Made by a program: the position numbers and the translations under genes | Assembly: GCA_030180135.1 (NCBI GenBank) | Contig: CM058237.1 | Location: 40,383,126-40,447,125 of the forward strand | Source: Orychophragmus violaceus | Lineage: Eukaryota; Streptophyta; Magnoliopsida; Brassicales; Brassicaceae | Length of the DNA: 64,000 nt | Reading direction: 5' to 3' | In this document: one piece after another, positions 44,194 through 54,933 of the stretch | Layout of the letters: the number at the start of each line of letters is the position of its first letter | Position numbering within the stretch: position 1 is the stretch's first letter | Notes under the pieces: model-generated | What the model was told of the DNA's origin: nothing | The model's input: the letters and a program-made list of their open reading frames with translations, nothing else | The model's database searches: none

Positions 44194-47100
44194 ATGTCTG
44201 TCTCAAATCACATCAACACTTTCTCACTAAGATCCGTCCTTGAGAAGGACAAGTTAAATGGATCTAATGTCTTGGAATGGTATCGGAACCTGAGAATAGT
44301 TCTCAGGCAGGAGAACAAGGAATATGTCCTTGAAAGAGTTCTCACCGAGAGGCCACGTTCCAATGCCCCGCAGACAGAAAAGAATGCTTGGGATAAGCAT
44401 TCAGCTGATGTCAAAGATGTTAATTGTCTAATGCTGGTGACTATGAACTCTGAGCTGCAGAAGCAATATGAGAACGTGATGTCACCCATTGAGATGATTA
44501 ACAACCTGAAAGCTTTGTTTCAGGAGCAAGCTCGCACAGAGAGATACCAGACGGTTAAATCTCTCATGGATTGCAAGCTGGCTAAGGACAGTCCAGTAAG
44601 TCCTCATGTCCTTAAAATGATGGGTTACATTGATAACCTGGGGAAACTGGACTGTGCTATTAGCCAGGAGCTAGCCACTGACATGATTCTGCAGTCTTTG
44701 CCGTCGTGTTTTGATCAGTTCATCATGAACTACAACATGCAAAACATGACTAAGACATTGACTGAGTTGCACGGCATGCTGAAGACAGCAGAGCCGAATC
44801 TCAAGAAGGCAACTCCCAGTGTACTTATGGTACAAGGGGGTAAAAGGTTTAAGAAACCTAAGAAGGATAAGGGAAAGGCCCAAGTTGTCCAGACTGAAAG
44901 TCAGGACAAGCCCAAGCCGAATCCCAAATCCGGGCCTTCTCCTGAGGATAAATGCGACTACTGCAAGCAGTTAGGGCATTGGAAGAGAGACTGCAAGAAT
45001 TTCATGGAAGATTACAAGAAGCTGAAGAAGACGTATGATGTGTCTGACTCAGGTATTTATGTTATCGAACTTAATGTTATGTCTTCTAGTTCTACTTCGT
45101 GGGTATTGGATACCGGTTGCGGTGCTCATATTTGTACTGATGTGCAGGCACTAAGAAACAGTAGGACGCTGAAGAAAGGACAAGTGGAGCTACGGGTCGG
45201 GAATGGAGCTAAGGTTGCTGCACTGGCCGTAGGCACCTACGAGTTGTCCTTACCATCGGGCATGGTTTTAATTTTAAATAATTGCTACTTTGTACCTACG
45301 ATAAGCAGAAACATAATTTCAGTTTCCGTTTTGGATTTGGAAGGTTTTGATTTTGCTGTTAAGAATAAAGTTTGTTCTTTTAATCGTGATGGTACATTTT
45401 ATGGTAGCGCCCCATTAGATAATGGGTTATATGTTTTAAACCAAGAAATGCCTGTCTTTAACATAAATACAAAGCGGTTTAAGTCCAATGACGAAAACCC
45501 GACTTTCTTATGGCATTGTCGTTTGGGCCACATAAATGAGAAACGCATCCAAAGGCTCCATAGAAATGGGCTTCTGGGCTCATTTGATTTTGAATCATGT
45601 GAGAAATGCGAATCTTGTTTGATAGGAAAAATGGCTAGAGCCCCTTTCAACAAACCAAATGAAAGGGCCAGTGACTTATTGGGCCTTGTTCATACTGATG
45701 TATGTGGGCCGATGAGTACTGTTGCCAGAGGAAATTACAAGTACTTCATTACCTTCACTGATGATTTCAGTAGGTATGGCTATGTCTATTTGATGAGACA
45801 CAAGTCAGAATCCTTTGATAGATTCAAGGAATTCAAGAATGAAGTACAGAATCAACTTGGCAAAAGTATCAAAGTTCTGCGATCGGATCGCGGAGGAGAA
45901 TACTTGAGTCAAGAATTCAGCGACTATCTGAGCGAGTGTGGAATTATTTCACAACTCACTCCTCCTGGAATACCCCAATGGAATGGAGTGTCGGAGAGGA
46001 GGAATCGAACCTTATTGGATATGGTTCGGTCTATGATGAGTCATTCAAATCTTCCATTATCCTTTTGGGGATACGCACTAGAAACGTCTGCGTTTACACT
46101 AAATAGGGTACCATCTAAATCAGTGGAAAAGACACCACATGAATTGTGGACTGGGAATGTCCCTAGTCTGTCTTTCCTGAGGATTTGGGGTTGTGAAGCT
46201 TATGTCAAACGTTTAATCTCTGACAAGCTTGCACCCAAATCAGATAAATGCTACTTCGTTGGTTATCCTAGGGAAACCAAGGCATACTACTTTTACAACC
46301 AATCTGAGAACAAAGTATTTGTTGCTCGGAACTGTTCTTTTCTTGAGAGGGAGTTTCTCTCTAAGAAAAACAGTGGGAGTAAAGTACATCTTGAAGAAAT
46401 TCAAGATGCACAGGAAGCTACTCATCCTATTGAGGAAGAGCAGCAGCTGGATCCACAAAGTTCTGTGGAACCGGCGCCTGTGGAGCCTGAAGTTCGCAGA
46501 TCCGGAAGGATCCGTCACGAACCCGAGAGATACTATGGATTTCTCGTGACCGATTCAAATGATCTGATGATCATTGATAGTGACGAACCTGCGACCTTCG
46601 CGGAAGCAATGATGGGCCCGGACTCCGAAAAATGGCTTGGAGCCTCTAAGTCCGAAATGGGATCCATGTCAGAAAACCAAGTATGGTCCTTGGTCGATTT
46701 ACCTAATGGTGCAAAAGCCATTGAGTGTAAATGGATCTTCAAGAAGAAGATTGACGTGGATGGCAATGTACAGATTTACAAAGCGAGGTTGGTGGCTAAA
46801 GGTTTCAAGCAAATTCATGGTATTGACTATGATGAAACCTATTCCCCAGTCGCTATGCTTAAATCCATTCGAATTCTTCTAGCAATTGCCGCTCATTATG
46901 ATTATGAGATTTGGCAAATGGATGTCAAAACTGCATTCCTGAATGGTATTCTGGAAGAGGATGTGTATATGACACAGCCTGAAGGTTTTGTCGATCCTAA
47001 GAAAGCTGGGATGGTATGCAAGCTTCATAAATCCATTTATGGATTGAAGCAAGCATCACGGAGTTGGAATCTTCGTTTTGATGAATCAGTTAAACAATTT

Positions 47101-48159
47101 GGTTTCATCAAGAACGAAGAGGAACCATGTGTTTACAAGAAGACTAGTGGGAGCAAAATTGTGTTTCTTGTACTGTATGTCGATGACATACTCCTCCTCG
47201 GTAATGACGTTCCGTTGCTTCAGTCTGTCAAGACTTGGCTCGGAAGTTATTTTTCCATGAAAGACATGGGAGAAGCCGCGTACATTCTTGGAATCAGAAT
47301 CTACAGAGATAGATTGAATAGGCTGATTGGATTGTGCCAGGACACTTATATTGATAAGGTGTTGCACAGATTCAGGATGCAAGATTCCAAGAAGGGCTTC
47401 ATACCGATGTCTCATGGCATGAGTCTCAGCAAGAAGCAGTGTCCGACGACACTTGCTGAGCGAGAGCGCATGAATAGGATTCCTTATGCTTCTGCAATAG
47501 GATCTATTATGTATGCCATGCTCTGCACTCGTCCAGATGTAGCTTACGCGTTAAGCATGACGAGTAGATACCAATCTGATCCAAGTGAAGTTCACTGGAC
47601 AGCTGTCAAGAATATTCTCAAGTATTTGGGACATACTAAGGATAAATTCCTTGTGTATGGAGGAAGTGAAGAACTTGTGGTGAATGGATTCACCGATGCG
47701 AGTTTTCAGACAGACAGAGACGATTTCCGATCACAATCTGGATATGTCTTCTGTCTAAATGGCGGTGCAGTGAGCTGGAAGAGCTCTAAGCAGAATACCG
47801 TAGCTGATTCCACAACGGAAGCTGAATATGTTGCTGCTTCAGAAGCGGCAAAGGAAGCTGTTTGGATCAAGAAGTTCATGACTGAACTTGGTGTGGTTCC
47901 TAGTATCTTGGAGCCAGTGGCTTTGTTTTGTGACAACAACGGAGCCATTGCTCAGGCAAAAGAACCAAGGTCACACCAGAAGTCCAAACACGTGGAGAGG
48001 AGATATCACCTGATTCGAGATATCGTCAATAGAGGTGATGTGAAGATCAGCCGAGTTCCGACAGACGAGAATGTCTCTGATCCTCTAACTAAGTCACTCC
48101 CAAGGCCTAAGCATGAAAGTCATACGACTGCTGTAGGCATTAGAGATCTTAAGATGTAA
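44194..48159 (+). CDS. Copia-B gag-pol polyprotein (1321 aa), intact
   Basis: Encodes all proteins for Ty1/Copia retrotransposition in virus-like particles. Domains: Gag of UBN2 type (about 20-215); CCHC knuckle CDYCKQLGHWKRDC starting at residue 254; protease VLDTGCGAH with D306; pre-integrase zinc region LWHCRLGHIN...CEKCESC (about 440-480); integrase catalytic D502, D565, E601 (DD35E spacing); RT with YVDD at 995-998; RNase H (about 1170-1290, with TTEAEYVA and CDNNGAI). ATG 44194 is the first in frame and lies before all Gag homology. Length is usual for plant Copia. No stop or frameshift; it is the only complete retroelement polyprotein here. Confidence 0.96.
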   Translation: MSVSNHINTFSLRSVLEKDKLNGSNVLEWYRNLRIVLRQENKEYVLERVLTERPRSNAPQTEKNAWDKHSADVKDVNCLMLVTMNSELQKQYENVMSPIEMINNLKALFQEQARTERYQTVKSLMDCKLAKDSPVSPHVLKMMGYIDNLGKLDCAISQELATDMILQSLPSCFDQFIMNYNMQNMTKTLTELHGMLKTAEPNLKKATPSVLMVQGGKRFKKPKKDKGKAQVVQTESQDKPKPNPKSGPSPEDKCDYCKQLGHWKRDCKNFMEDYKKLKKTYDVSDSGIYVIELNVMSSSSTSWVLDTGCGAHICTDVQALRNSRTLKKGQVELRVGNGAKVAALAVGTYELSLPSGMVLILNNCYFVPTISRNIISVSVLDLEGFDFAVKNKVCSFNRDGTFYGSAPLDNGLYVLNQEMPVFNINTKRFKSNDENPTFLWHCRLGHINEKRIQRLHRNGLLGSFDFESCEKCESCLIGKMARAPFNKPNERASDLLGLVHTDVCGPMSTVARGNYKYFITFTDDFSRYGYVYLMRHKSESFDRFKEFKNEVQNQLGKSIKVLRSDRGGEYLSQEFSDYLSECGIISQLTPPGIPQWNGVSERRNRTLLDMVRSMMSHSNLPLSFWGYALETSAFTLNRVPSKSVEKTPHELWTGNVPSLSFLRIWGCEAYVKRLISDKLAPKSDKCYFVGYPRETKAYYFYNQSENKVFVARNCSFLEREFLSKKNSGSKVHLEEIQDAQEATHPIEEEQQLDPQSSVEPAPVEPEVRRSGRIRHEPERYYGFLVTDSNDLMIIDSDEPATFAEAMMGPDSEKWLGASKSEMGSMSENQVWSLVDLPNGAKAIECKWIFKKKIDVDGNVQIYKARLVAKGFKQIHGIDYDETYSPVAMLKSIRILLAIAAHYDYEIWQMDVKTAFLNGILEEDVYMTQPEGFVDPKKAGMVCKLHKSIYGLKQASRSWNLRFDESVKQFGFIKNEEEPCVYKKTSGSKIVFLVLYVDDILLLGNDVPLLQSVKTWLGSYFSMKDMGEAAYILGIRIYRDRLNRLIGLCQDTYIDKVLHRFRMQDSKKGFIPMSHGMSLSKKQCPTTLAERERMNRIPYASAIGSIMYAMLCTRPDVAYALSMTSRYQSDPSEVHWTAVKNILKYLGHTKDKFLVYGGSEELVVNGFTDASFQTDRDDFRSQSGYVFCLNGGAVSWKSSKQNTVADSTTEAEYVAASEAAKEAVWIKKFMTELGVVPSILEPVALFCDNNGAIAQAKEPRSHQKSKHVERRYHLIRDIVNRGDVKISRVPTDENVSDPLTKSLPRPKHESHTTAVGIRDLKM

Positions 48160-48981
48160 TCTTGATTCTAGTGGGAGTTTTGGTTTTATTTTAGCTATAA
48201 TAAGATGCTCTTGTAAACATTCTTTTAGAAGTGTTTAATGAAATTTGATTTCAGCATTATTTATTGTGATCTAAATAATGGTCCCAAAATAAGTTTATGA
48301 CATATTATAGGTCATCAAGTTGAGGACTTGATCATGAAACCCTATAAGTTAATAAATTATTTTTTGTCCCTGGTCGAGGTTGTAGAATTGGGACACTGAC
48401 AACCGTTAGAGACTAGATTGTGAGGTGACTGTTGGCTAAGTTTCATGGAGCCAATGATATGATTATCGCAGTCAGTCGCATAGATATATGTTAGTGAACA
48501 TATGATCGGACATGACCCGCTAATGAGAAGTCTACAAGATAGTTATATCTGTGTCATAAGAGGTTCTCATTACGACTATAGAGTATAGTCCTTAGACCTG
48601 AGTTCATCATGCTTTCTTGCATATGAATTGGTACATTTTGACTTTGTCAAACGTCGACCCGTAATTGGCGACAATAACGGCACTGTTCAAGTATATCATG
48701 AAGTGTGCATTGAAACAGGGATGGAACAAGATGGAATTTGTCCCTCCTGAATAACGGGAGATAAATATCTCAGGGCCTATCGAAGATTTAATAATGAGAA
48801 AATGTGTGGCCGCACTCAAACGAACTGTAGTTCAGTTGTTTGTAATGTTCAGTATGAGATCAGGAGTTCGATAAACACGATGTTGGCTTAATAAGGATGA
48901 CACCAATCTTGCCTTATGCCAAATCGAGATATAGAGACAAAAGGATTACTGGAATTGATGATTCCAGTACAAGTGGGAGAT
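48160..48981 (+). other. Copia-B 3' untranslated region with PPT
   Basis: No coding. It is similar to 40800-41613 of Copia-A and, inverted, to 54108-54933 of Copia-C. It ends in GATTCCAGTACAAGTGGGAG, with the purine tract AAGTGGGAGA at 48971-48980 as the likely plus-strand primer. Confidence 0.8.
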
Positions 48982-49685
48982 TGTTGGGATAGTGTCATGA
49001 AATCACACTTGTACTCACTCCTGATGATAGTTGTGTGTCGAGATCAGACATTCGTATAATACTGGGTGGTTGCAATGTTTTGCTAGAAGCCTCTTGCAGT
49101 CTGTAAGTTGTAGACTTACTGCCAGTATTATATGATCCTATAGGGTCACACACCTAAGCAAACTGGAAGCATGAAAGTGGGAATGATCATTATGGTAATG
49201 ATCATACTTATGTGTATTGGATACACATTTACATAGAGTTTTACAATGTGTGTGTCGATCGATGCATGAGTGCGTCGATCGATGCAGGCTTTTCGGGGAG
49301 GTGTGTCGATCGACACAGTAAGTGTGTCGATCGTTGCACATCGGGTTCCGAAACTGATGTTTCGGATTAATGACGTAACCCAGCCGGGATTGTCCGACGG
49401 TTTGGTGATGTCATTTCCAGGTCGATATATAAGGTCTTATATGGTCGACCTAAACCCTAGCCGTCTTCTCTTCTCTCTGACAGAAAAGCAGAAACACCAG
49501 AAACTCTTAGATCCCACAGATCCGGCACTAGCATCCCGTTTCCAGCTTGTGTGCGTGTGTATCTGGTAGAGGCAAGGCATCTGTGTTGCTCACTGATCTC
49601 GTTCACCAATTCCGCTGCCAGTTCAAGGTAAGGACGAGGTTGGTAAATTCAATATATCAAACCCTAGATCCAGTGGGATTCTACA
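48982..49685 (+). repeat. Copia-B 3' LTR (704 bp)
   Basis: Same length as the 5' LTR. CGATCG pairs at 49250-49339. It is followed by TSD ATAAG and then by the last 8 bases of the Copia-A LTR. Confidence 0.96.
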
Positions 49686-49698
49686 ATAAGTTCCTACA

Positions 49699-50466
49699 CT
49701 TCTTACTCATCATGACCGATTACTTTACAAAGTGGGTCGAAGCCAAAGCGTACATCGCAATCCACGATGTCCAAGTCCAAAACTTCGTCTGGAAATACAT
49801 CATATGTCGGTTCGGATTGCCCTATGAGATCGTCACAGATAACGGGTCGCAATTCACCTCGAACCTATTCGAAGGATTCTGTAAGAAGTGGGATATACGT
49901 CTCAGCAAGTCGACACCGAGATATCCTCAGGGGAACGGACAAGCCGAAGCTACAAACAAAACCATCATTGTCGGCATCAAAAACGTCTTGAAAGCAAGAA
50001 AGGAGTCTGGGCCGACGAGCTGGATGGAGTCCTTTGGTCACACAGGACAACACCTCACCGTGCGACTGGGGCCACCCCTTTTTCCTTAGCCTTTGGCGTG
50101 GAAGCAATGGTCCCGGAGGAAGCAAACATCTACACTCTGCGTCGAGCTCTCATGCGGCTGCATACCGAGATCAACAAGGAAATGTTGATCCAAGCTCTTG
50201 ATACAATTGAGGAGGAACGAGACCGAGCCCTACTTCGCATCCAAAATTATCAGCAACTCGCAGCTCGATACTATAACCAAAAATTCAAGGAGCGACATTT
50301 TCAAGTCGGCGACTACGTCCTGCGCAAGGTCTACGAAAATACAAAGGAGTGGAGAGCAGGCAAACTCGGTGCAAAGTGGGAAGGACCCTACAAAGTCACG
50401 AAAGTCGTCAAACCGGGCGTTTACGAGCTCGAGTCAATGAAAGGCAAAGTTTTGCCGCGTTCCTAG
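49699..50466 (+). pseudogene. Tat integrase, second part, frameshifted
   Basis: Resumes exactly where Copia-A interrupted (RRFL then LIMTDYFTKWVEAKAY). Core motifs: VTDNGSQFTS and YPQGNGQAEATNK. A one-base shift near 50000-50010 moves coding to another frame (WADELDGVLWSHRTTPH...), which ends at 50466 after a C-terminal GPYKVTKVVKPGVYELE stretch. The first 13 bases are the target-site copy and adjoining host sequence; apparent open frame to the left of it belongs to the Copia LTR. Confidence 0.88.
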
Positions 50467-51271
50467 ACTTCGGCGAGCCTAAAGGAGTACTTCTAAAACG
50501 GCAAGACAAGGCGCAAAAAAAAAAAAAACCTATGAACTACGAGTGACTTGATACGTAGGCAGCCTTCACCGGCACAATCACAAATCTAATAAAAATCTTT
50601 ATTTTTGTTTATACCAGGCTAAAAGACCAAAGCCGAGTTCAGAAACTCGCAGAAAGCCGAGTTCAGAAACTCGCAGAAGGCCGAGTTCAGAAACTCGCAG
50701 AAAGCCGAGTTCAGAAACTCGCAGAAAGCCAAGTTCAGAAACTCGCAGAAAGACGAGCAAAGACTCGCAGAAAGACGAGCAAAGACTCGCACTAGCATCA
50801 TACTCCCTGGCAAGGAGTGTGGTCTTCCCTGCGCACGAGGTGCACATCGTGGTAGGGAAAAGCCGAGATCTGTCTCGCACATTCTTTGTGGTGAGTGATA
50901 ACAAATAAGTCGAGCACAGCATCGCACATTCGCCCACCCTTAGAATAAAGCCGAGCGCATATGCCTCGCAAACCGCCTTATGGCAAAAACAGTTAAATCG
51001 CTACCCGGTTGGATTTGTTTAAAAGAAAATTAAGTTTAATACATGTTTAGTCCGATTTAATTAAACAAGTCTGAATCACTCTGTTTGGAAATTGTCGAGA
51101 ACAATTCTAAAACAGATCAGATTTAACTTGGAATGTGCATTTCCGACTTCGGAAGGAAAATGCAAAAAGAATAACTTAATAAAAAAACCCCCCTCCTAAC
51201 CAGAGAGAGATAAAAGTCTTACAAAAAATAAATAAAGGCTGATAAATATGAAATACAAAAGGAAGATCGAT
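50467..51271 (+). other. Tat spacer between integrase and antisense gene
   Basis: No sense coding. It contains an A run (50516-50529), the hairpin-forming tandem repeat at 50630-50790, and further diverged CCGAG...CTCGCA units to about 50970. The rest is AT-rich. Confidence 0.7.
50630..50790 (+). repeat. 24-bp tandem repeat, each unit a hairpin, in the Tat 3' region
   Basis: About five units of a 24-bp repeat containing CGAGTTCAGAAACTCG (6-bp stem, 4-base loop), followed by two shorter units with CGAGCAAAGACTCG (4-bp stem). The stem is kept while its length changes. One unit has CAAGTT, breaking a stem pair. Confidence 0.88.
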
Positions 51272-53462
51272 TTATTCTACTCCAGCTGACGACTTCTCTA
51301 GACCACCCTCCTTCTCGACATTCGCGTCAGGCTTCCCGCTTAAAGTTGCAACCTCCAGACCAACCGACTTGACAAGATTCGCAGGAACTCCCTCTGGAAT
51401 CACACCGATGTTAGTACCAAACTCGTCCACGTTCTCTGGAACGCGAGGTGGCGAATCACGAAGAAGGTCCAAGAGAGGATGACGAATTGGTGAAAGAACA
51501 AAGGTTAGCTCTTCTTTGGTCACAACATTCAGGTTGTCAAACTTAGCATCGGCAGCAGCTTCATCAGTCGCGACTTGATCCAAAACCGACTTAGGAATCG
51601 GAACGCCCTCATCGCTGAGCTTCAGAAGACATTTTCTAAGACCAGAGATCTGGCCAAATTCAATCTACAGCGAAGTCGCAGTCTCCTGATCCTTTATATA
51701 CCGCTGAAATAGATCAAAATGGGTATGCGCCTTCGCCCTCGCTGCCGCATCAACGCGATCCATTTCTTTCCTGGTAAACTCGGTAAAGGATTTTCGTTGC
51801 TCTTTCCTCTCTGACTGGAACGCGAGGAGATCGGCCTTGGTCTTCTCATCAGCCTTGTGAAGCTTCTCTTCAGCCTCACGGAGCTTGTTGGCGAGAACCA
51901 GGTTGCTCGCCTCCAACGTCTCCTTTTCCTTCTTCGCTTTAGCAAGAAGGCTCTCCCTATGCTTCACGGCCTCAGTCATTTTGGAAGAACTCCAAGCGGC
52001 CTCAAGGGCAACGCGATTTGACGCCGCGATCATCTAATAAAGCAAAGAAAATCTTTTAGTCGAAAGAAAGCAGACATCGCAAAACGAGAAAGCCGACAAA
52101 ACACTTACCGTTGCCTCAGCATGTTTCAGCTTAAGAATAGCATCGGAATGAGGCAGCTCCCGCAAAACCGGCCAGTCCGATTCATTCCCACGGACGCAGG
52201 TTAGCATCTCAAAGCACGCCCGAGGGTTATCAATAAGCGGAACAACGCTCGCGTATTGATAAGAAAAGTTATGAATTGACGGACGAACCTCACCCTCCTT
52301 CAACTCACGACGAGGTTTGACCAAGACGATCTCCTTCATAGCAGAGAAGGGCTTCTTATTGCCATAAGAATCAACGACATCCCCGTCGATCTTATAACAC
52401 CTTTGCCACGGATCTTTGGCACTAGCAGGCTTCGCGGAAGCCGTTTTCTCAGCTGGCGCTTCCTGGGAAGATGTGACCGCCTTCGCGGCTCTTTTTGCCG
52501 ACTTCTCTTGGTCCGGCTTGTCTTCAGCGACTCTTTTCCGGGATGGAGCTTTAGGCGGGAGTGTAGAGGACTGAGTCGCGTTTGGCTCAGCGCCCGATGA
52601 GACTTGAGAAGCCTTCGACCTCTCGGAAATGTCAGCAGGATAATTTCCGCCTCCGCGCAGCGTGGGCACATCCTGCTCCTTCGCTAATGCCTTGGCCCAT
52701 GAGGAAGATTTGGATGAAATCTTCTGAGAGTAGTCAACTGATTTGATCCTCTTCACCCTCCCCATCCTCTTTGGTTTTACAAGTTAGTTCAGAGGTTACC
52801 TTCGCCTTGGTATTCCACTTAACTGAAAACAACAATTCAAAATTCAGAATGTAGGTGTCGGCTTCCACAAAGCTAATTAAAAATGAAATTACCTTTGGAA
52901 ACCCGCGGAAGAGACTTGCTGATACGTTCCCGAGTAAAATCTGACCACTTGCGAAGGCCGAGAGCTTGGATCTTCTGGAGGATCGGAAAGAAGTGGTCTG
53001 GATACGGCTTGAGAAACGGATGATGCACTGCAAAAACAAAACGGAATTGAGTAAATCATCCATGTCAATAATAGCATTAACGGAACGACATCTACCAAAT
53101 TTTGTGTTCCATGACGCTCGAATAAGTTCTCTATGGTCATCGGGAATAACCAAGGAAGACAACTCGACATAGAAATAATGCCGCTGCCAATTGTTAATCT
53201 TGCTCGGCGCATCCGTCACTACGCGATTACCACTCTTCATCTTGACCGCGAAACAACCCGGGCTGGTTTTCGACATCGGATTGATCGAAGTCGCCTCCTC
53301 GAAGAAGCTAACGGTTATCGTTACATCGACCTCGGCACCAAGCACAAGAAGACCGACCATGTGGCGAACTGCGACAGCTGAAAGCTGGGAGATAGCAATC
53401 TCGCGGCGATGGCAGTAGGAGACGAGTAGATCAGGCAAAGGAAGCCAAATTCGGGAACCCCC
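51272..53462 (-). pseudogene. Tat antisense gene (aORF), spliced, truncated by Copia-C
   Basis: Minus-strand gene opposite to Tat pol. Exons by GT/AG borders are 53462-53096, 53027-52893, 52822-52109 and 52033-51272. Exon 1 has PLPDLLVSYCHRREIAISQL and NNWQRHYFYVELS; exon 2 gives HHPFLKPYPDHFFPILQKIQ; exon 3 is Lys/Ser/Ala-rich; exon 4 begins with a long coiled coil (KKEKETLEASNLVLANKLREAEEKL) and has an acidic end. This resembles the extra antisense ORFs of Tat elements and Arabidopsis proteins with DUF1204-type coiled coils (recalled, not searched). Breaks: frame change near 52770, TAG 51665-51667. Copia-C cuts exon 1 at 53462; the true start lies outside the window. Confidence 0.72.
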
Positions 53463-54107
53463 TGAAGGAATTTCTAGCAGTTCTAATCAGGATTAGCAAC
53501 CCTAGTCTGAATTCCGAGCCTAGGATCTAAGGTTCATGTAATTGAATCTAACAGATCTCGAGATTACCTGATGAATATGCAGCGGAAGTGTTTGCAGATA
53601 CTGGTATCCACACGCACACAAACTGGACCGCAGGGATTCTAGTGCCTTACAGAGATCTAATCTCCAGAGAGGATTCTATCTGTGTTCTGGTGGCTGTGAA
53701 TTAGGTTAGTCACGAGTTTAGGTCGACCATATATCTTATATATGTCGGCTTAAACCACAACGGGATTAACCAACGATTAAACCGAATTAATCTGATTAAT
53801 CCGCGAGTGCATCGATCGATGCACTCTCTGCAACGATCGATGCTTCCCAGAACATTGATATCGAATGCATATCAAATATGCATTCATTGGATCATTACAT
53901 TAATGATCAACCTCGTCAATGACGCCCAGTTTGCTTAGGTGTGTGACCCTGTAGGATCATATAACACTAGCAATGAGTTCTCAACTCATTGATCATAAGT
54001 GGCTTCTAGCAAAGCGTTATGATTACCTAGTGTTATGTGATTGTCTCATCTCGACTATAAGACTTTCACTTAGAGCAAGTGCAATAGATTTCAGGACATT
54101 CCCAACA
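53463..54107 (-). repeat. Copia-C 3' LTR (about 645 bp)
   Basis: On the minus strand it starts TGTTGGGAATGTCC after the Copia PPT and ends CCTTCA. CGATCG pair at 53807-53844 (spacing 21 bp). The left boundary is inferred from the return of the Tat antisense reading frame at 53462. Confidence 0.85.
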
Positions 54108-54933
54108 ATCTCCCACTTGTACTGGAATCATCTATTCCTTTAATCCCTTTGTAGCTATATCTCAATCTAGCATAAGGCAAGCACTGTGTCATCCTTATTC
54201 AACCAGATTACGTTTATCGAATCCCAATTTGTACTGATGAAAAACAAACGACTAACAATCACCTCGTTTGAGCGCGGCCACGCATTTCCAGTATCAAATC
54301 TTCGATAGGCCCAGAGATATTTAACTCCTGTTATATAGGAGGTACAAATCCCATCTTGTTATATCCATGTCTCTTTTATATCTCATGATCCGCCTAATCA
54401 GTGTCTTTATGATCACCAGTTACGGCTGACGTTTGACAAAGTCAAGACGAAACAATCCATATGAGAGAGGACATGATGAACTCAGGTCTAAGGACTACTC
54501 TCTTTAGTCGTAATGAGAAACTCTTATGACACTCATATAACATCTTGTAGAGTTCTCATTAACGGGTCAAGTCCGATCATGTGTTCTCTAACACATATCT
54601 ATGTGAATGACTTTAATACACTTATTAATGACTCCATGAAACATGGTCATCAGTCACCTCACATACTAGTCTCACGTGGTTGTTAATGTCCCACGTTAAC
54701 AACCTCGACCAGGGACCATTATAATTTATGTCATTTATTGCTTATAGGGTTTCATGATCAAGTCACATACTTGATGGCCTATAAAATGTCATAAATTACT
54801 TTGGGACTTTATATATATTTAATTAACACAATTAAATAATGCTGAAACAATTTCATTAAAATAACATAACTATTATGTCTTTGTGAACATCATGTCATAA
54901 CTAAAACAAATACAACTCCCACTGAAATCAAGA
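54108..54933 (-). other. Copia-C 3' untranslated region with PPT
   Basis: Related to 48160-48981 of Copia-B. The purine tract beside the LTR reads AAGTGGGAGA on the minus strand (about 54108-54118). No gene seen. Confidence 0.75.

Larger units (their letters stand above)
42295..49685 (+). mobile_element. Copia-B: intact Ty1/Copia element nested in the Copia-A 3' LTR
   Basis: 7391 bp with two 704-bp LTRs (about eight differences by eye), TSD ATAAG at 42290-42294 and 49686-49690, an initiator tRNA-Met PBS, a full-length polyprotein and a PPT. All features needed for autonomy are present. It sits just 8 bp from the end of the older Copia-A LTR, which is related to its own. Confidence 0.96.
37134..49698 (+). 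mobile_element. Copia-A: decayed Ty1/Copia element, interrupted by Copia-B
   Basis: TSD CTTCT at 37129-37133 and 49699-49703. 5' LTR 37134-37836 (703 bp). The 3' LTR is split, 41614-42294 plus 49691-49698, together 689 bp; the difference equals a 14-base deletion in the 3' copy. Without Copia-B the element is about 5.2 kb. Its interior (37837-41613) lacks gag and keeps only shattered pieces of pol homologous to Copia-B. The LTRs remain about 98 percent alike, so it probably transposed while already defective. Confidence 0.92.
24893..53462 (+). mobile_element. Tat-lineage Ty3/Gypsy retrotransposon, host of three nested insertions
   Basis: Pieces: 24893-28378, 35042-37133 and 49699-53462; the 3' end and 3' LTR lie beyond Copia-C, outside the window. 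The nested elements are GP1, Copia-A with Copia-B, and Copia-C. Each Tat break joins exactly once the target duplications (ATAGC; CTTCT) are removed. Tat hallmarks seen: PBS TGGCGCCGACTGTGGGGA, a second RNase H after the normal one, tandem repeats after integrase, and a spliced antisense gene. This is the oldest element in the right half of the window. Confidence 0.88.

Noticed and set aside
49547..49698. Apparent fusion of Copia LTR sequence to Tat integrase in one open frame
   Set aside because: The frame crosses the Copia-A/Copia-B ends by chance; integrase homology starts only at the target-site copy at 49699.
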